From assembly GCA_041398565.1 (NCBI GenBank), contig JAWKUN010000004.1, positions 1,054,001 to 1,118,000 on the forward strand: a stretch of DNA of 64,000 bases, in the 5' to 3' direction. Shown one piece after another: positions 18,155 to 27,416 of the stretch (its first letter is position 1; each line of letters starts with the position of its first letter). The position numbers and the translations under genes were made by a program. The stretch is from DATGPD01 sp041398565. GTDB lineage: Bacteria; Planctomycetota; UBA1135; UBA2386. Below the pieces are notes generated by a model, which saw nothing but the letters and a program-made list of their open reading frames with translations, did not search any database and was not told the DNA's origin.

Positions 18155-20566
18155 TCACTTCACCGGGTAGCGCTGCCAGTCCCGGTAGTCGAAGTGCCAC
18201 CACTCGAACTCGTACACCGCGAAGCCCTCGGCCTCCATCGCCGCGCGCAACACCTCGCGCATGTAGCGCTGGCGGCTGGTGCCGCCGGGGTAGCCGGGGT
18301 AGGCGCGCGGCGTGAACTCGTCGTAGCCGCTCGGCATCGACACGGTCTCGCCGGTGGCGCGGTCGTAGAGACCGACGTCGACGGCGCAGCCGCGGTTGTG
18401 GCGTGAGCCACGCTCGGGGTTGGCGACGAAGTGGCGTTGCGCTTCGGGCGTCGCGTCGAAGAACATCTTGGTGACCAGCCACGGCCGGTAGGCGTCGTGG
18501 ACCACCAGCCCCAGCCCGCGCGATGCCAGCGCGCGGTGCACGCGCACCAGCGCCTCGGCCGCCGGCCGCTGCAGCTTGGCAGCCGGGCGGTCGTACAGGG
18601 CGAAGCCCATGAAGTTGTCGGCGGTGGCGTAGCGCACGTCGTAGCGGAAGGTCGCATCGAGATCGTGCAGTTCGACCAAATCGAACGCGCGCGCGTCCGG
18701 CTCCGGCCTCGGAGCGCGCGCTGCCTGGGCCATCGCCAGCAGGCGCTCGCGCGGAAAGCGCGGCTGGATGCGGAAGACGCCGCCGTCGACGCCGAGCAGC
18801 GGCCGGCGCGGAAAGGTCACCGCCCCCACCGTCACCGACGCGACCGCGCCGTCGGTAGTGCGGGCGAAGCGCACGCCTTCGCCGCGGTACATGCCACGGT
18901 CCGCAGCGAGGACGAAGTCACCGCGGTCCGCATCGACCACTTGCAAGGGATACTCGGCCAGCCACTCGATCAAGATCGACAGGTGGCCGTCGCGCTCGAA
19001 CACGAGCAACGTGTCGTGGTCCCAGCCGTATTCGCCGAGGTATGCTCGCAGCCCCTCGGGGCAAGGCGACGGCACGGCATCGGAACGCGCGTACGTGGTG
19101 CCGTGGAAGCGCAGCGCCGGTCCGCCGGCGCCCGACGCCGCAATCGACGCCGAGAGCGTCTCGAACGTCGTGCCGCGGTCCGCCACCAGCAACGACCCGG
19201 CGGCGTCGTCGCGCTGCGTGAGGTGCCGCCACAGACCGGACGACGGCCGCAGCCACAGTCCGTCAGCGCGCGCCAGCAGCTCGACGGCGCCAGCGCCGGC
19301 GCGGTAGGTGCCGGCCAGCGCGCGCGCCCTCTCCGCCGCCAGCGGTGCGCCGAGCGCCGGCAGGGTGACCTCGCCGGGCGTGCCGCGGCGCGCCGCCAAC
19401 ACGGCTCGCATGGCGAGGTCGACGATGCGCTGCACGGGGCCGGCGGCGAAGTCGACCGGTGTCGCCGCGGCGACCGCGATGCCCGCCGTGGGCAGCGCCG
19501 CCACCTGGCTGGCGACGCCGTAGTAGGCGCCCTCGTGCCCCACGCGCCGATGTCCGTCGAGTTCGTCGAGGAAGAAGCCGAGGCCGATCGGCGCGTCCGG
19601 CCAACCGGGCGTGAACATGGCGCGCAGCGTGTCTTCGCGCAGCAGCGAGAAACTCGGACGTTGGTCGCCGAGGAACCAGGTCTGCGCGAAGCGCACCAGA
19701 TCCTGCATCGACGCGCACAGGTTGGCGGCCGGCCCCAGACCCAGGTCGACCCGCGGCGTCGGGATGGCGCGTCCGTCGTAGGTCCACATCAGGCCCTGCA
19801 CCACGTAGGGCGCGTCGGCGCCGCGGAAGGAGGCGCGCGCCAACCCCAGCGGTTGCAGCACCTCGCGCGCCACGACGCTTTCGAACGACTCCCCGGCCTG
19901 CGTCGCCAGCACGTGCCCCACCCACGCCAGGCCGGCGTTCGAGTACTTCATGCCCGCACCCGGCGCCGCCACCAGCTCGGTCGCCGCCAACGAGCCCACC
20001 ACCTCGGCGAGCGGCGGTGGCTCCAGGTCGAAGTAGTGACCCACCGGCGGCTCGCGCACCAGCCCCGCGGCATGCTGCATCAGCAGCCGCAGAGTGATCT
20101 TGCCCCCCGGGGATCCGCGCGGGCGGATGCCGGGCGTGTAGGTGGCGACGTCGGCGTCGAGGTCGAGCTCACCGCGCTCGACCGCGCGCATCACTGCCGT
20201 GTCGGTGAAGAGCTTGCTGATCGAGGCGACGCGGAACGGCGAGTTGCCGCGTAGCGTCGTCCTGCGCGCCGGATCGTCGAAGCCGAAGCCCGCCGACCAC
20301 ACCACGTCGGCGCCGTCGGCCACCGCGATGACGAAGCCCGGCAGCGCACCGCGCTGCATCTCGGCAGCGATGGCTGCCCGAAGCATCGGACGCACGCGCT
20401 CGAAGCGCTGGCTGCTGCCCTCGGCCTGCGCGGGTGCGCCTCGGGAGAGGACACTCGACGCCAGGAGCAGCACGACGCCGAGCCCACGCGAGGTCCCCAG
20501 CCACGCCCGGCGGACGCACGGGCAGCACGTTCGGACGCCGGACACCGGATGCGGATGGTGGTTCAT
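18155..20566 (-). CDS. fusion: serine beta-lactamase-like domain + VanX-type D-Ala-D-Ala dipeptidase
   Basis: An 803-residue exported protein joining two cell-wall enzyme folds. After a signal peptide (residues 1-48) comes a beta-lactamase/DD-peptidase-like domain with Ser115-x-x-Lys118 (SISK), YSN near residue 208 and an HEG third motif. After a beta-rich linker, the last 190 residues are a VanX-like zinc dipeptidase with SRHNRGCAVD (near 722), HDAYRPW and EWWHFDY (near 785), the metal and catalytic residues of the family. Both active sites look intact. The ATG at 20566 follows a GAGG about 8 bases upstream. Divergent from an LD-carboxypeptidase gene, so a role in peptide-stem trimming or recycling is likely (inference). 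Confidence 0.88.
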   Translation of the reverse strand: MNHHPHPVSGVRTCCPCVRRAWLGTSRGLGVVLLLASSVLSRGAPAQAEGSSQRFERVRPMLRAAIAAEMQRGALPGFVIAVADGADVVWSAGFGFDDPARRTTLRGNSPFRVASISKLFTDTAVMRAVERGELDLDADVATYTPGIRPRGSPGGKITLRLLMQHAAGLVREPPVGHYFDLEPPPLAEVVGSLAATELVAAPGAGMKYSNAGLAWVGHVLATQAGESFESVVAREVLQPLGLARASFRGADAPYVVQGLMWTYDGRAIPTPRVDLGLGPAANLCASMQDLVRFAQTWFLGDQRPSFSLLREDTLRAMFTPGWPDAPIGLGFFLDELDGHRRVGHEGAYYGVASQVAALPTAGIAVAAATPVDFAAGPVQRIVDLAMRAVLAARRGTPGEVTLPALGAPLAAERARALAGTYRAGAGAVELLARADGLWLRPSSGLWRHLTQRDDAAGSLLVADRGTTFETLSASIAASGAGGPALRFHGTTYARSDAVPSPCPEGLRAYLGEYGWDHDTLLVFERDGHLSILIEWLAEYPLQVVDADRGDFVLAADRGMYRGEGVRFARTTDGAVASVTVGAVTFPRRPLLGVDGGVFRIQPRFPRERLLAMAQAARAPRPEPDARAFDLVELHDLDATFRYDVRYATADNFMGFALYDRPAAKLQRPAAEALVRVHRALASRGLGLVVHDAYRPWLVTKMFFDATPEAQRHFVANPERGSRHNRGCAVDVGLYDRATGETVSMPSGYDEFTPRAYPGYPGGTSRQRYMREVLRAAMEAEGFAVYEFEWWHFDYRDWQRYPVK

Positions 20567-20781
20567 GCTGGGCCTCGTCTCGCTGACTCCGGCGACGCGG
20601 CGCCGGGCGCGCCGCGGACTCGCCGGCCGCATTGTGCCGCGCGCCGTTCGGACGAGCGCGGCCTCCCGAAAAAGCGCGTGCGCGAAGGCGGCGCGCGCCG
20701 CGCGGCGGCCGTCCGCAGACAACCTCGCGCCGGACTGGCGGCGGACGTGCATCGAGCGCACCCTGGCTGCATCATCGTCGC

Positions 20782-21750
20782 ATGCCCGCGCCGCTCTACC
20801 CACGGCCGCTCGCGCCTGGCGACCGCGTCGCGCTGGTGTCGCCGGCCAGCCCGCTCGGCGACCGCGCTGCCTTGCAGCGAGGACTCGAACGCCTACGCCG
20901 CTGGGGCTTCGAGCCCGAGCTCATGCCGCACGCACTTGACCGTCTCGGCCAGCCCACCGGCGGCGAGTTGGCCGGCCCCGACGCGACGCGTGCCGACGAC
21001 CTGCAACGGGCGTTCTCCGACGCACGCTACCGCGGTGTGCTCTGCGTGCGCGGCGGCTACGGCGTGACGCGTCTGCTCGAGCGCCTCGATTTCACCCCAT
21101 TGCGCGACGATCCCAAGCCGATCGTCGGCTACAGCGACATCACCGCGCTCCTCGCCGCCGCGCACAAGGAGACCGGCCTGGTCTGCCTGCACGGGCCCGG
21201 GGTGGCGACGCCGACCAGCCACGATCCCGGCGAGACCCTGTGGGCGCAGCAGCTCCACCTCCTCACCGACGCCACGACGCCGGCCCCGCTACCGACGACT
21301 TTGCCGCCGCACGTCCTGCGCGCCGGTGTCGCCGAAGGACCGCTGGTCGGCGGCAACCTGACCCTGGTGTGCGCGCTGGTGGGCACGCGATGGCAGATCG
21401 ACACGAGGGACGCGATCCTCTTCCTCGAAGACGTGAACGAGGCGCCCTACCGCGTCGACCGCATGCTCACCCAACTGCGGCAGTGTGGCATCCTCACGTC
21501 GGCCAAAGGCATCGTGTTCGGCGACTTCCACCTCAAGGACATGCCGCTCGCCAGCGAAGCCCCGGAGATGGTCTCGGTGCTGGTGGAGCGCACGCAGGAT
21601 CTGCAGGTGCCGGTCGCGCACGGCTTCCCCATCGGTCACCGGCCCGGTGCGTGGACCCTGCCCGTGGGTGCCCGCGCGCGCCTGGACGCGCAGGACCTGG
21701 GCGCGCCGGCGCGGCTGTCCCTCCTGGAAGCGGCCTGCCGCGCGCGCTGA
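20782..21750 (+). CDS. LD-carboxypeptidase, peptidase family S66
   Basis: Removes the terminal D-alanine of tetrapeptide stems during murein recycling in characterised relatives. The 322-residue protein has the S66 signatures: CVRGGYGVTRLL, the nucleophile in VGYSDIT (Ser118), GGNLTLVCALVGT, FLEDVNEAPYRVDR and the GFPIGH histidine. No signal peptide, so cytoplasmic. Its partner across the 215-base divergent gap is the beta-lactamase/VanX fusion. Confidence 0.93.
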   Translation: MPAPLYPRPLAPGDRVALVSPASPLGDRAALQRGLERLRRWGFEPELMPHALDRLGQPTGGELAGPDATRADDLQRAFSDARYRGVLCVRGGYGVTRLLERLDFTPLRDDPKPIVGYSDITALLAAAHKETGLVCLHGPGVATPTSHDPGETLWAQQLHLLTDATTPAPLPTTLPPHVLRAGVAEGPLVGGNLTLVCALVGTRWQIDTRDAILFLEDVNEAPYRVDRMLTQLRQCGILTSAKGIVFGDFHLKDMPLASEAPEMVSVLVERTQDLQVPVAHGFPIGHRPGAWTLPVGARARLDAQDLGAPARLSLLEAACRAR

Positions 21751-21792
21751 CCCGAACCCTCGGCGCCTGCTTGCGCAGCGGTCGAACGCAGC

Positions 21793-21798
21793 TACCTT
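21793..21798 (+). promoter_or_regulatory. candidate -10 element, leaderless promoter
   Basis: TACCTT followed by 7 bases and the ATG at 21806. It lies 43 bases after the upstream stop codon, so the DoxX gene may have its own promoter. Confidence 0.4.
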
Positions 21799-21805
21799 CC
21801 CGCGC

Positions 21806-22237
21806 ATGGCAAACCCCCTGGCACCCAAGGCGCAGACCGGCGCCAGCAGCTTCGGCCTCCTTCTCCTACGCCTTGCCCTCGGCGTGGCCTTGTGCCTGCA
21901 CGGCTGGCCCAAGGTCCAGCACATCGCCGACTGGATGAACGTGTTCGGGATGACCGATCCGGCGCCGGGCTACCTGCAGGCGATGGCGGCGGTGTCGGAG
22001 TTCGCCGGCGGCATCGCCGTGGCCGTGGGGCTGCTGACCCCGCTCGCCGCCCTCGGCATCGCCTGCACCATGGGCTACGCCGTGTGGTTCCACATCTCGG
22101 CCGGCCATGCCTACCTCGAGTCGGGCAGCGGCCCTGCCTACGAGCTGGCGCTCGTCTACCTGGCCGCGGCCCTGTGCATCCTGTTCTGCGGCCCCGGCAA
22201 GCTGTCGCTGGACGGCGTCATGTTCAAGCGCGACTGA
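21806..22237 (+). CDS. DoxX family membrane protein
   Basis: A 143-residue protein with four membrane helices. LLRLALGVALCLHGWPKV in helix 1, the SEFAGGIAVAVGLLTPLAALG segment and the small C-terminal helix are typical of DoxX/DoxD-type proteins, whose biochemical role is poorly defined (redox-linked in several systems). Its 3' end overlaps the converging sigma-factor gene by 14 bases. Confidence 0.88.
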   Translation: MANPLAPKAQTGASSFGLLLLRLALGVALCLHGWPKVQHIADWMNVFGMTDPAPGYLQAMAAVSEFAGGIAVAVGLLTPLAALGIACTMGYAVWFHISAGHAYLESGSGPAYELALVYLAAALCILFCGPGKLSLDGVMFKRD

Positions 22238-22880
22238 GGTCGAGCGACGACGCGGGGTGAGCCGAACCGCGTTGAGTGGGCGCTTCCCTTGCTGGCATCT
22301 CCTGCACCGTGATCCGAGCGAGGCCACGGTGGACGAGGTTGCGCACCGCACCGACCGACCGTCCCATGCGCGCGGCGATCTCGCGGTAGGGCAAGCCTTC
22401 GATGCGGCGCAGGACGATCGCTTGGCGGACGTCGGCGCGCAGGCTTCGCAACCGACGCAGAACGAGGCTCAGCTCCTCGCGCGCCGAGGCGATCCTGCTC
22501 GGCGTGAAGAGGCCGGCGGCGCCGGCCAGGGCCGCCTGATCGGGTGCGGCGGTGGACGAGCGGATCTCACGCAACGCGTGTCGATGCCTGGCGAGGCGGC
22601 GCGCGAGCGTTTGCACCTTGCGCAGGGTTTGCAGACGCAGCCAACGCCGAAGCTGTGACGGACCGCGGTACTCGAAGCGGGCCAGATCCTCGAGGACTTC
22701 GACGTAGGTCGACTGCACCACGTCCTCGATGGGAAAGCGCGCCTTGAGCGCCGACCCCGCACGGAATCGAGCGCAAGCGATCATCATCGGCTGGTGGGCG
22801 ACGAGCATCGCTTGCAGGGCCTCGCGGTCGTGCGGGCGTCTCGCGCCCGCGACTTCTTCTGGGGATGGCGTGGGTTCCAT
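22224..22880 (-). CDS. RNA polymerase sigma factor, ECF type
   Basis: A 218-residue protein with sigma region 2 (FPIEDVVQSTYVEVLEDLARFEY, then LRRWLRLQTLRKVQ) and region 4 (LRADVRQAIVLRRIEGLPYREIAARMG followed by SVGAVRNLVHRGLARI, a helix-turn-helix). It resembles the ECF groups abundant in planctomycetes. No anti-sigma factor is adjacent. An imperfect palindrome covers its start codon, which may mean autoregulation (inference). Confidence 0.9.
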   Translation of the reverse strand: MEPTPSPEEVAGARRPHDREALQAMLVAHQPMMIACARFRAGSALKARFPIEDVVQSTYVEVLEDLARFEYRGPSQLRRWLRLQTLRKVQTLARRLARHRHALREIRSSTAAPDQAALAGAAGLFTPSRIASAREELSLVLRRLRSLRADVRQAIVLRRIEGLPYREIAARMGRSVGAVRNLVHRGLARITVQEMPAREAPTQRGSAHPASSLDLSRA

Positions 22881-22904
22881 CGACGCGGCGAGTGGACGGC
22901 ACCC
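22872..22904. promoter_or_regulatory. imperfect palindrome over the sigma-factor start
   Basis: Arms GGGTTCCATCGAC (22872) and GTGGACGGCACCC (22892) match at 10 of 13 positions around a 7-base spacer. The sigma-factor start codon (22880-22878) is inside the left arm. Operator-like, no other evidence. Confidence 0.3.
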
Positions 22905-23315
22905 GGGTGAGCCCAGACCCTCGGCAGCAGCCCCTCTGGGCCGCATGTGCCGCGATTGCCTGCATCGTGCGCGAGTTCGGCGTTGTCGTTCCACTACCGC
23001 GGAGCCTCCCGCTCCAGTTCCGAGCGGCACTGGAGGCCGCCAGCAACAAACGGCCGGGCCCCTCTCTGGTCGGCGCGCCAGCGACGACGGCAACCGAGCC
23101 TTCGGCTGCGGCCCGGGCCGCGACCGGCCACCCGCGAACGGCGACGGCGCGCCGAGGTTTTCCCATCCAACGGCGTGCGAGCGCCCGGCGTGGCCGAGTT
23201 CGCAGCATCGCCACCCGCGTCGTCCGTACGCGGCCCCACCTCCGGACGAAGGGGCCATGAGCTCACCATGGCCCCGACGAACACGACCAGCGGCGCCACG
23301 TGCCGCGGTCGCGCC
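22881..23315. other. intergenic region upstream of the sigma-factor gene
   Basis: No gene supported. Apart from the palindrome at 22872 and the 22-base repeat at 23093 I see nothing defined. It separates two minus-strand genes, so the sigma-factor promoter should be here. Confidence 0.5.
23093..23114 (+). repeat. 22-base shared repeat, copy 2
   Basis: Matches 14830-14851 (minus strand) at 21 of 22 positions. Both copies lie in long gaps upstream of genes. Confidence 0.5.
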
Positions 23316-25376
23316 TCAAAAGGTCCACGCGGTGCCGGGGTTCATGCTCAGGAGCACGGGCGGCGACACCGTGAACTGCACGCGGACGGACTGCGTCCAC
23401 CACTGCAGCGGCAGCCCGTACACCGGCAGCATCAGCCGGTCGTGGAACCTCGGACCGGTTGCGGAGCTGATCGGGAACGGACCGAATCGGATCGGCAGCG
23501 GCAGCCACAGCGGGCCCCGGAGCAGGCCAGGGAAGTAGGTCGGGGCGAAGAGACGGCCGGCGGGCGGACCACCGTCGTCGTAGTCGAGCATGAGGTAGAT
23601 GGGCTCACCGGCGGCCGAGGCGCAGGAGAACGGCAAGTAGCCTGCGTAGGCGTCCGTCCACTTCTGGTACTCGGTGCCGTTGGGCCAGCCGTACCACGAG
23701 TGCATCTCGCCCGGCGATCCGTAGGCCCACAGCCGCGGGCCGTCGACGAACACGCCGACGTTCTCCTCGACGATCACTTCGGTGAGCGGCAGGGTCGGGG
23801 TCAGGCCGCCGTCGTTGGCGAACTCGAACGCGCTGCGCTGGACGCCGAACGCCGCCACTTGCGTGGCGCTCTCGAAGATCACCAGGTTGCGCCCGGCGCC
23901 GGGGTATCCGGCATACATCACCGACGGGCCGCCGACGCTGAACGCGCCGACGAAGCGGTCGCGTCGCTCGTCCCAGATGTAGAGATCACCCTCGTGCGGA
24001 CCGGCGGCTGTCTCCTGGATCGCGAAGAGCGAACCGTTCCCGGCGATGCTGGGCGAGTCGAGGCGTGGACCGGGCGTCCACTCGTTCCACCGCGTGGAGT
24101 AGCCCTCGAGCGATCCGGCCTGGTCGAGCAGCGCCACGGCGTCGCGGATCTGCAGCGGCGCCGGCGCCGCGAGCGCGTGCAGGCTCCAGGTCGACTGCGC
24201 CGGTGCAAACGTGTGGATGTCGGCGCCGCTGTCGACGACCTGGATGAGGTGTGCGCGGGGCGCCACGGAGAGAGAACCACCGGGGTACGGCTCGTCCACC
24301 CAGGCGTTGGCCGTCAGACCGCTGAAGCCGTGCAGCGTGGGCGTGGGACCACCCACGGCGACTGCGGCGTCTTCCCCGAGAGGAAGCAGGGTCGCACCGA
24401 CCAACGGCGCCCACCCGGCTCCCGGCCGGGCGCCGAAGGCCTCGATGAGATCCGCCGCGGTGTCCTCGTAGACGACCACGTTGTCGCTGAGGTGGACCGT
24501 GTACGGCGGCAGGGCCGGATGCAGACCGGACAACGTCCACCTGCCGTTGTAGGCGCTGTAGCCCGCGAGGCGGAACTCGGTCGGGCTGCTTGCGCGCGCC
24601 CAGGTGAAGGCGACGTTGTGGTCCAGCTCGTACGGAGGCACGTTCACCCAAGCCTCCAAGTCGCTCCATTCGCATACGACCCCACTGAAGGCCGCCGCCA
24701 TGAACCCGCTGCCGGTTCTGAAGTACTCCAGCAAGAGGACGTTGCCGTCCGCACGCAGGCGCGGCGTGCTGGCCGATGGGTAGCTGTAGGGGTAGTCCCT
24801 CCACGCGGGGTGCGTCGAAGTCTCTCCCCACACCCTGGCGCCGAAGGCACGGACGACCGGTCCGTCGTCGTCGATGCCGATGACGAAGCGCGAGATCTCG
24901 ATGCGGTCGGCGGTGAGCGACGTCGCGTTCAGCGCCGTCGTGAACCACTCGTTGCGTTGGCCGCTGTAGGCGTGCGCCTCGAGAGTGGACGTGCTGCTGT
25001 TCCAGGCGACCAGCACCGCGACATCGTCGTCCACCAGCGCGTGCGTGACGCTGCCCGGATCGCAGGGCGCGATGGCGAGCTGGTGGTAGCGGGCGCTGTA
25101 GCCGACGATGGGGCCGTCCGTGCGATGGACGACGGCGACCCAGTCACCGGTGCCGATGATCCTCGAACCGGTCGGGGCGATGTTGCGCCACTCGTGGGCG
25201 AACGCCGAGAAGACCCGCACCGCGGTGTTGTCGTGCAGGGCGAGGAAGCCCTCCACGACCACAGGCCCGTTCGGGTTGTAGAAGATGGAGTCGAACTGGC
25301 CCCGGGCCGTTCCCTGGCACGCGAGGACCGCGGCGAGCCCGACGAGAGCTCTCCGCACGGTGTGTTCTCTCAGCAT
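23316..25376 (-). CDS. exported protein with beta-propeller-like repeats
   Basis: A 686-residue protein with a signal peptide (MLREHTVRRALVGLAAVLAC, cleavage near TARGQ). The mature part is built of about a dozen 40-50-residue repeats whose shared core is (A/G)(F/Y)(S/G)-x(4-6)-W: AFAHEWRN, GYSARYHQ, AYSGQRNEW, AFGARVWGE, AFSGVVCEW, GYSAYNGRW, AFGARPGAGW, GFSGLTANAW, GYSTRWNEW. This pattern suggests a beta-propeller. A GGAG lies 8-11 bases before the ATG. It is not a Kelch protein by sequence. Function unknown; probably surface exposed. Confidence 0.75.
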   Translation of the reverse strand: MLREHTVRRALVGLAAVLACQGTARGQFDSIFYNPNGPVVVEGFLALHDNTAVRVFSAFAHEWRNIAPTGSRIIGTGDWVAVVHRTDGPIVGYSARYHQLAIAPCDPGSVTHALVDDDVAVLVAWNSSTSTLEAHAYSGQRNEWFTTALNATSLTADRIEISRFVIGIDDDGPVVRAFGARVWGETSTHPAWRDYPYSYPSASTPRLRADGNVLLLEYFRTGSGFMAAAFSGVVCEWSDLEAWVNVPPYELDHNVAFTWARASSPTEFRLAGYSAYNGRWTLSGLHPALPPYTVHLSDNVVVYEDTAADLIEAFGARPGAGWAPLVGATLLPLGEDAAVAVGGPTPTLHGFSGLTANAWVDEPYPGGSLSVAPRAHLIQVVDSGADIHTFAPAQSTWSLHALAAPAPLQIRDAVALLDQAGSLEGYSTRWNEWTPGPRLDSPSIAGNGSLFAIQETAAGPHEGDLYIWDERRDRFVGAFSVGGPSVMYAGYPGAGRNLVIFESATQVAAFGVQRSAFEFANDGGLTPTLPLTEVIVEENVGVFVDGPRLWAYGSPGEMHSWYGWPNGTEYQKWTDAYAGYLPFSCASAAGEPIYLMLDYDDGGPPAGRLFAPTYFPGLLRGPLWLPLPIRFGPFPISSATGPRFHDRLMLPVYGLPLQWWTQSVRVQFTVSPPVLLSMNPGTAWTF

Positions 25377-25760
25377 GGCGTGATCTCCATTGGGCGTACG
25401 CCACCGACCTCCCTGGCGGCGTACGCAGCCTGCGCGGCGCCCTCGTGGAGGATCCCCGAGAGGTGCACCGCTGCCGATCTCGGGGACACGCCGACATCAG
25501 CGCCCGGGGTCACCGACCATCACCGGGTTTCATCCAAGCGCGTCGAGGCCGATGACGCGGCGACGCCCGAATGGAACTCGCCGAGGCGCGGCCCGGCGTC
25601 GCTACGCGGCCGGGACCAGCCACGGTGGTCCGTGGCGGTAGCACCAGCGCGTTGGCACGGGCCTCGGCAGCCAGGACGCCGCGGGTGGTCGCGATGCCTC
25701 GAGATCGGCGCCGGTCGGCATGGCGCGCGCCGACGATGCCGTCGCATCGTCACGGACGGC
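25377..25760. other. intergenic region with paired palindromes
   Basis: No gene supported in these 384 bases. Close to the downstream gene there are two GGCGTACGC palindromes, described separately; the remainder shows nothing clear. Confidence 0.5.
25393..25426. promoter_or_regulatory. two GGCGTACGC palindromes, operator-like
   Basis: The perfect 10-base palindrome GGCGTACGCC at 25393-25402 is followed by GGCGTACGC at 25418-25426. The centres are about 25 bases apart, near two and a half helical turns, and lie 17-50 bases upstream of the exported repeat protein's start. Confidence 0.35.
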
Positions 25761-27416
25761 CTATCTGAGGGGCAGCTTCCACACCAGAAAGACCGTCTCG
25801 TAGGGGCCGTCGAAGTAGGGCGGCGAGCGGTACGCCTCGTCGGCAGGGGAGACCACGATCTCGTCGCTCTGCGTCCCGTACGACCTGCTCGTGTAGCTCA
25901 TCCGGAGCGGAGCGTACGACCCCGACAGGATGTCGGGGCGGTTCCAGAACGCATGGTGCGCCAGGAAGCGAACGCCGCAGCGCTGCAGGTAGGGTTGCAG
26001 CTCGCGCCGGCGCAGGACCGCCTGGAACTCCATGTCGTTGACGACGCCGTCGAGGTTGATCGTGCGCCTCCTGCTGTAGTAGCCGAAGGCGCCGCAGTCG
26101 CTCATCGCGAACACCGCGGTCGCGGGCGTGGCGCGTCGGGCCCAGAGAGCCGCCTCGTACGCCGCCGCCCCCCAGCTGCGTTCGAGCGGCGGATCGAGGA
26201 GTCGAACGGTGCGCGCGAGCCCCAGCGCGACGACCACTCCGGCGACCGCCAGGTAGGCGACCCGGGCGGCGCCGAGGGGCACCCGCGGAAACACGATCCA
26301 CAGCAGTTGGCTGCCGATCAGCGTGCCGACCAGGCCGTAGGCGACGAAGTGCCAGGCGAAGACCGCCCACTTCATGAACAGCACCGTGTGCAGGAAGTGC
26401 AGCAGCACGCCTGCGGACGCGAACGCCAAGACGGCATGCAGCGGCTGCGGGCGACGACGCCGCAGGACGAACCAAACGACCTGCGCGGCTGCCAGCAGCA
26501 GACCGAGGCGCCCGGTCCCGTCCAGGGTCTCCGGCAGGGAACCAGGGAGCGAACCGGTGAAGGCGAAGGCGGGGAAGCTCGACTTGAGCCTGCCGCTGAT
26601 CGGCATCGCGGCACCGAAGCTCAGCACGTTGAAGACCAGGTAGGGCCCCACGAGCAACCCGACGCCGCCGAGGGTTGCGGCGAGCCGCGCGGATGCGTGA
26701 CGCCGGTCGCCGCCACCGAGGATGCGCACCGCATCGCCGGCGCAGACGGCGACGACGAGGAACACCGTGTCGAGCCGCGCCAGGACGACGACTCCGAGCA
26801 GGAGTCCGAGGACGAAGCGCCGTCCCACCCCGCCGCCCACCGTACCGCCGACCAGCACGCCGGCGCGCGTCGCGTACGAACACGCGAGCGCGAGGCTGCA
26901 GACGAGCAGCGCCGACTCCATGCCGTTCACGGCAGGGACGCACACCCAGAAGACCAAGACCAGCACGGAGAGGAAGGCCACGTGCCGCGAGCTGGTCCGC
27001 GCCAACAGGTCGTGGACCAGGCCGGCGGCGGCGGTGACCAACGCGATCTGGAGCAGCAGGAAGACCCGGAGCATCGTCTCCGGCGCACCGCGCGCGATCG
27101 TGTGCGCGAGCACCAGCACTCCGAGCCACAACGGCTGGAAGCCATTGGTGCGATGGATGCCGTCGAAGGTCAGCCCCTCGCCTGCGCTGGCGTGGGCCGC
27201 GATCTGGAAGAAGTAGGCAGCATCATCCGGCACGATCGCCAGCAGGCGCGGAGTGCCAGCGACGAGCACGAAGGTGGCGAGGGCGACCGCGACGACGCCG
27301 AGCACGACGACCGACGCCGCGCGGCCCGGCCAGGCCGCGGGCGGGCCGTCGCCTGACCGCCGCGCCGTTGCCGGCGGGACGACCATGGAGCGCTCGGCGG
27401 GGGCAGGACTCGGCAT
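25761..27416 (-). CDS. multi-pass membrane protein, GT-C glycosyltransferase-like
   Basis: A 551-residue protein with about 11 membrane helices and a soluble tail of roughly 150 residues. The first outer loop carries PDDAAYFFQIAAHASAGEG and HRTNGFQPLW, the acidic plus aromatic pattern of GT-C enzymes that use lipid-linked sugars (PMT/ArnT-like). Donor and acceptor cannot be inferred. The start at 27416 gives a proline-rich cytoplasmic lead; a later Met in the same lead is also possible. Confidence 0.72.
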   Translation of the reverse strand: MPSPAPAERSMVVPPATARRSGDGPPAAWPGRAASVVVLGVVAVALATFVLVAGTPRLLAIVPDDAAYFFQIAAHASAGEGLTFDGIHRTNGFQPLWLGVLVLAHTIARGAPETMLRVFLLLQIALVTAAAGLVHDLLARTSSRHVAFLSVLVLVFWVCVPAVNGMESALLVCSLALACSYATRAGVLVGGTVGGGVGRRFVLGLLLGVVVLARLDTVFLVVAVCAGDAVRILGGGDRRHASARLAATLGGVGLLVGPYLVFNVLSFGAAMPISGRLKSSFPAFAFTGSLPGSLPETLDGTGRLGLLLAAAQVVWFVLRRRRPQPLHAVLAFASAGVLLHFLHTVLFMKWAVFAWHFVAYGLVGTLIGSQLLWIVFPRVPLGAARVAYLAVAGVVVALGLARTVRLLDPPLERSWGAAAYEAALWARRATPATAVFAMSDCGAFGYYSRRRTINLDGVVNDMEFQAVLRRRELQPYLQRCGVRFLAHHAFWNRPDILSGSYAPLRMSYTSRSYGTQSDEIVVSPADEAYRSPPYFDGPYETVFLVWKLPLR

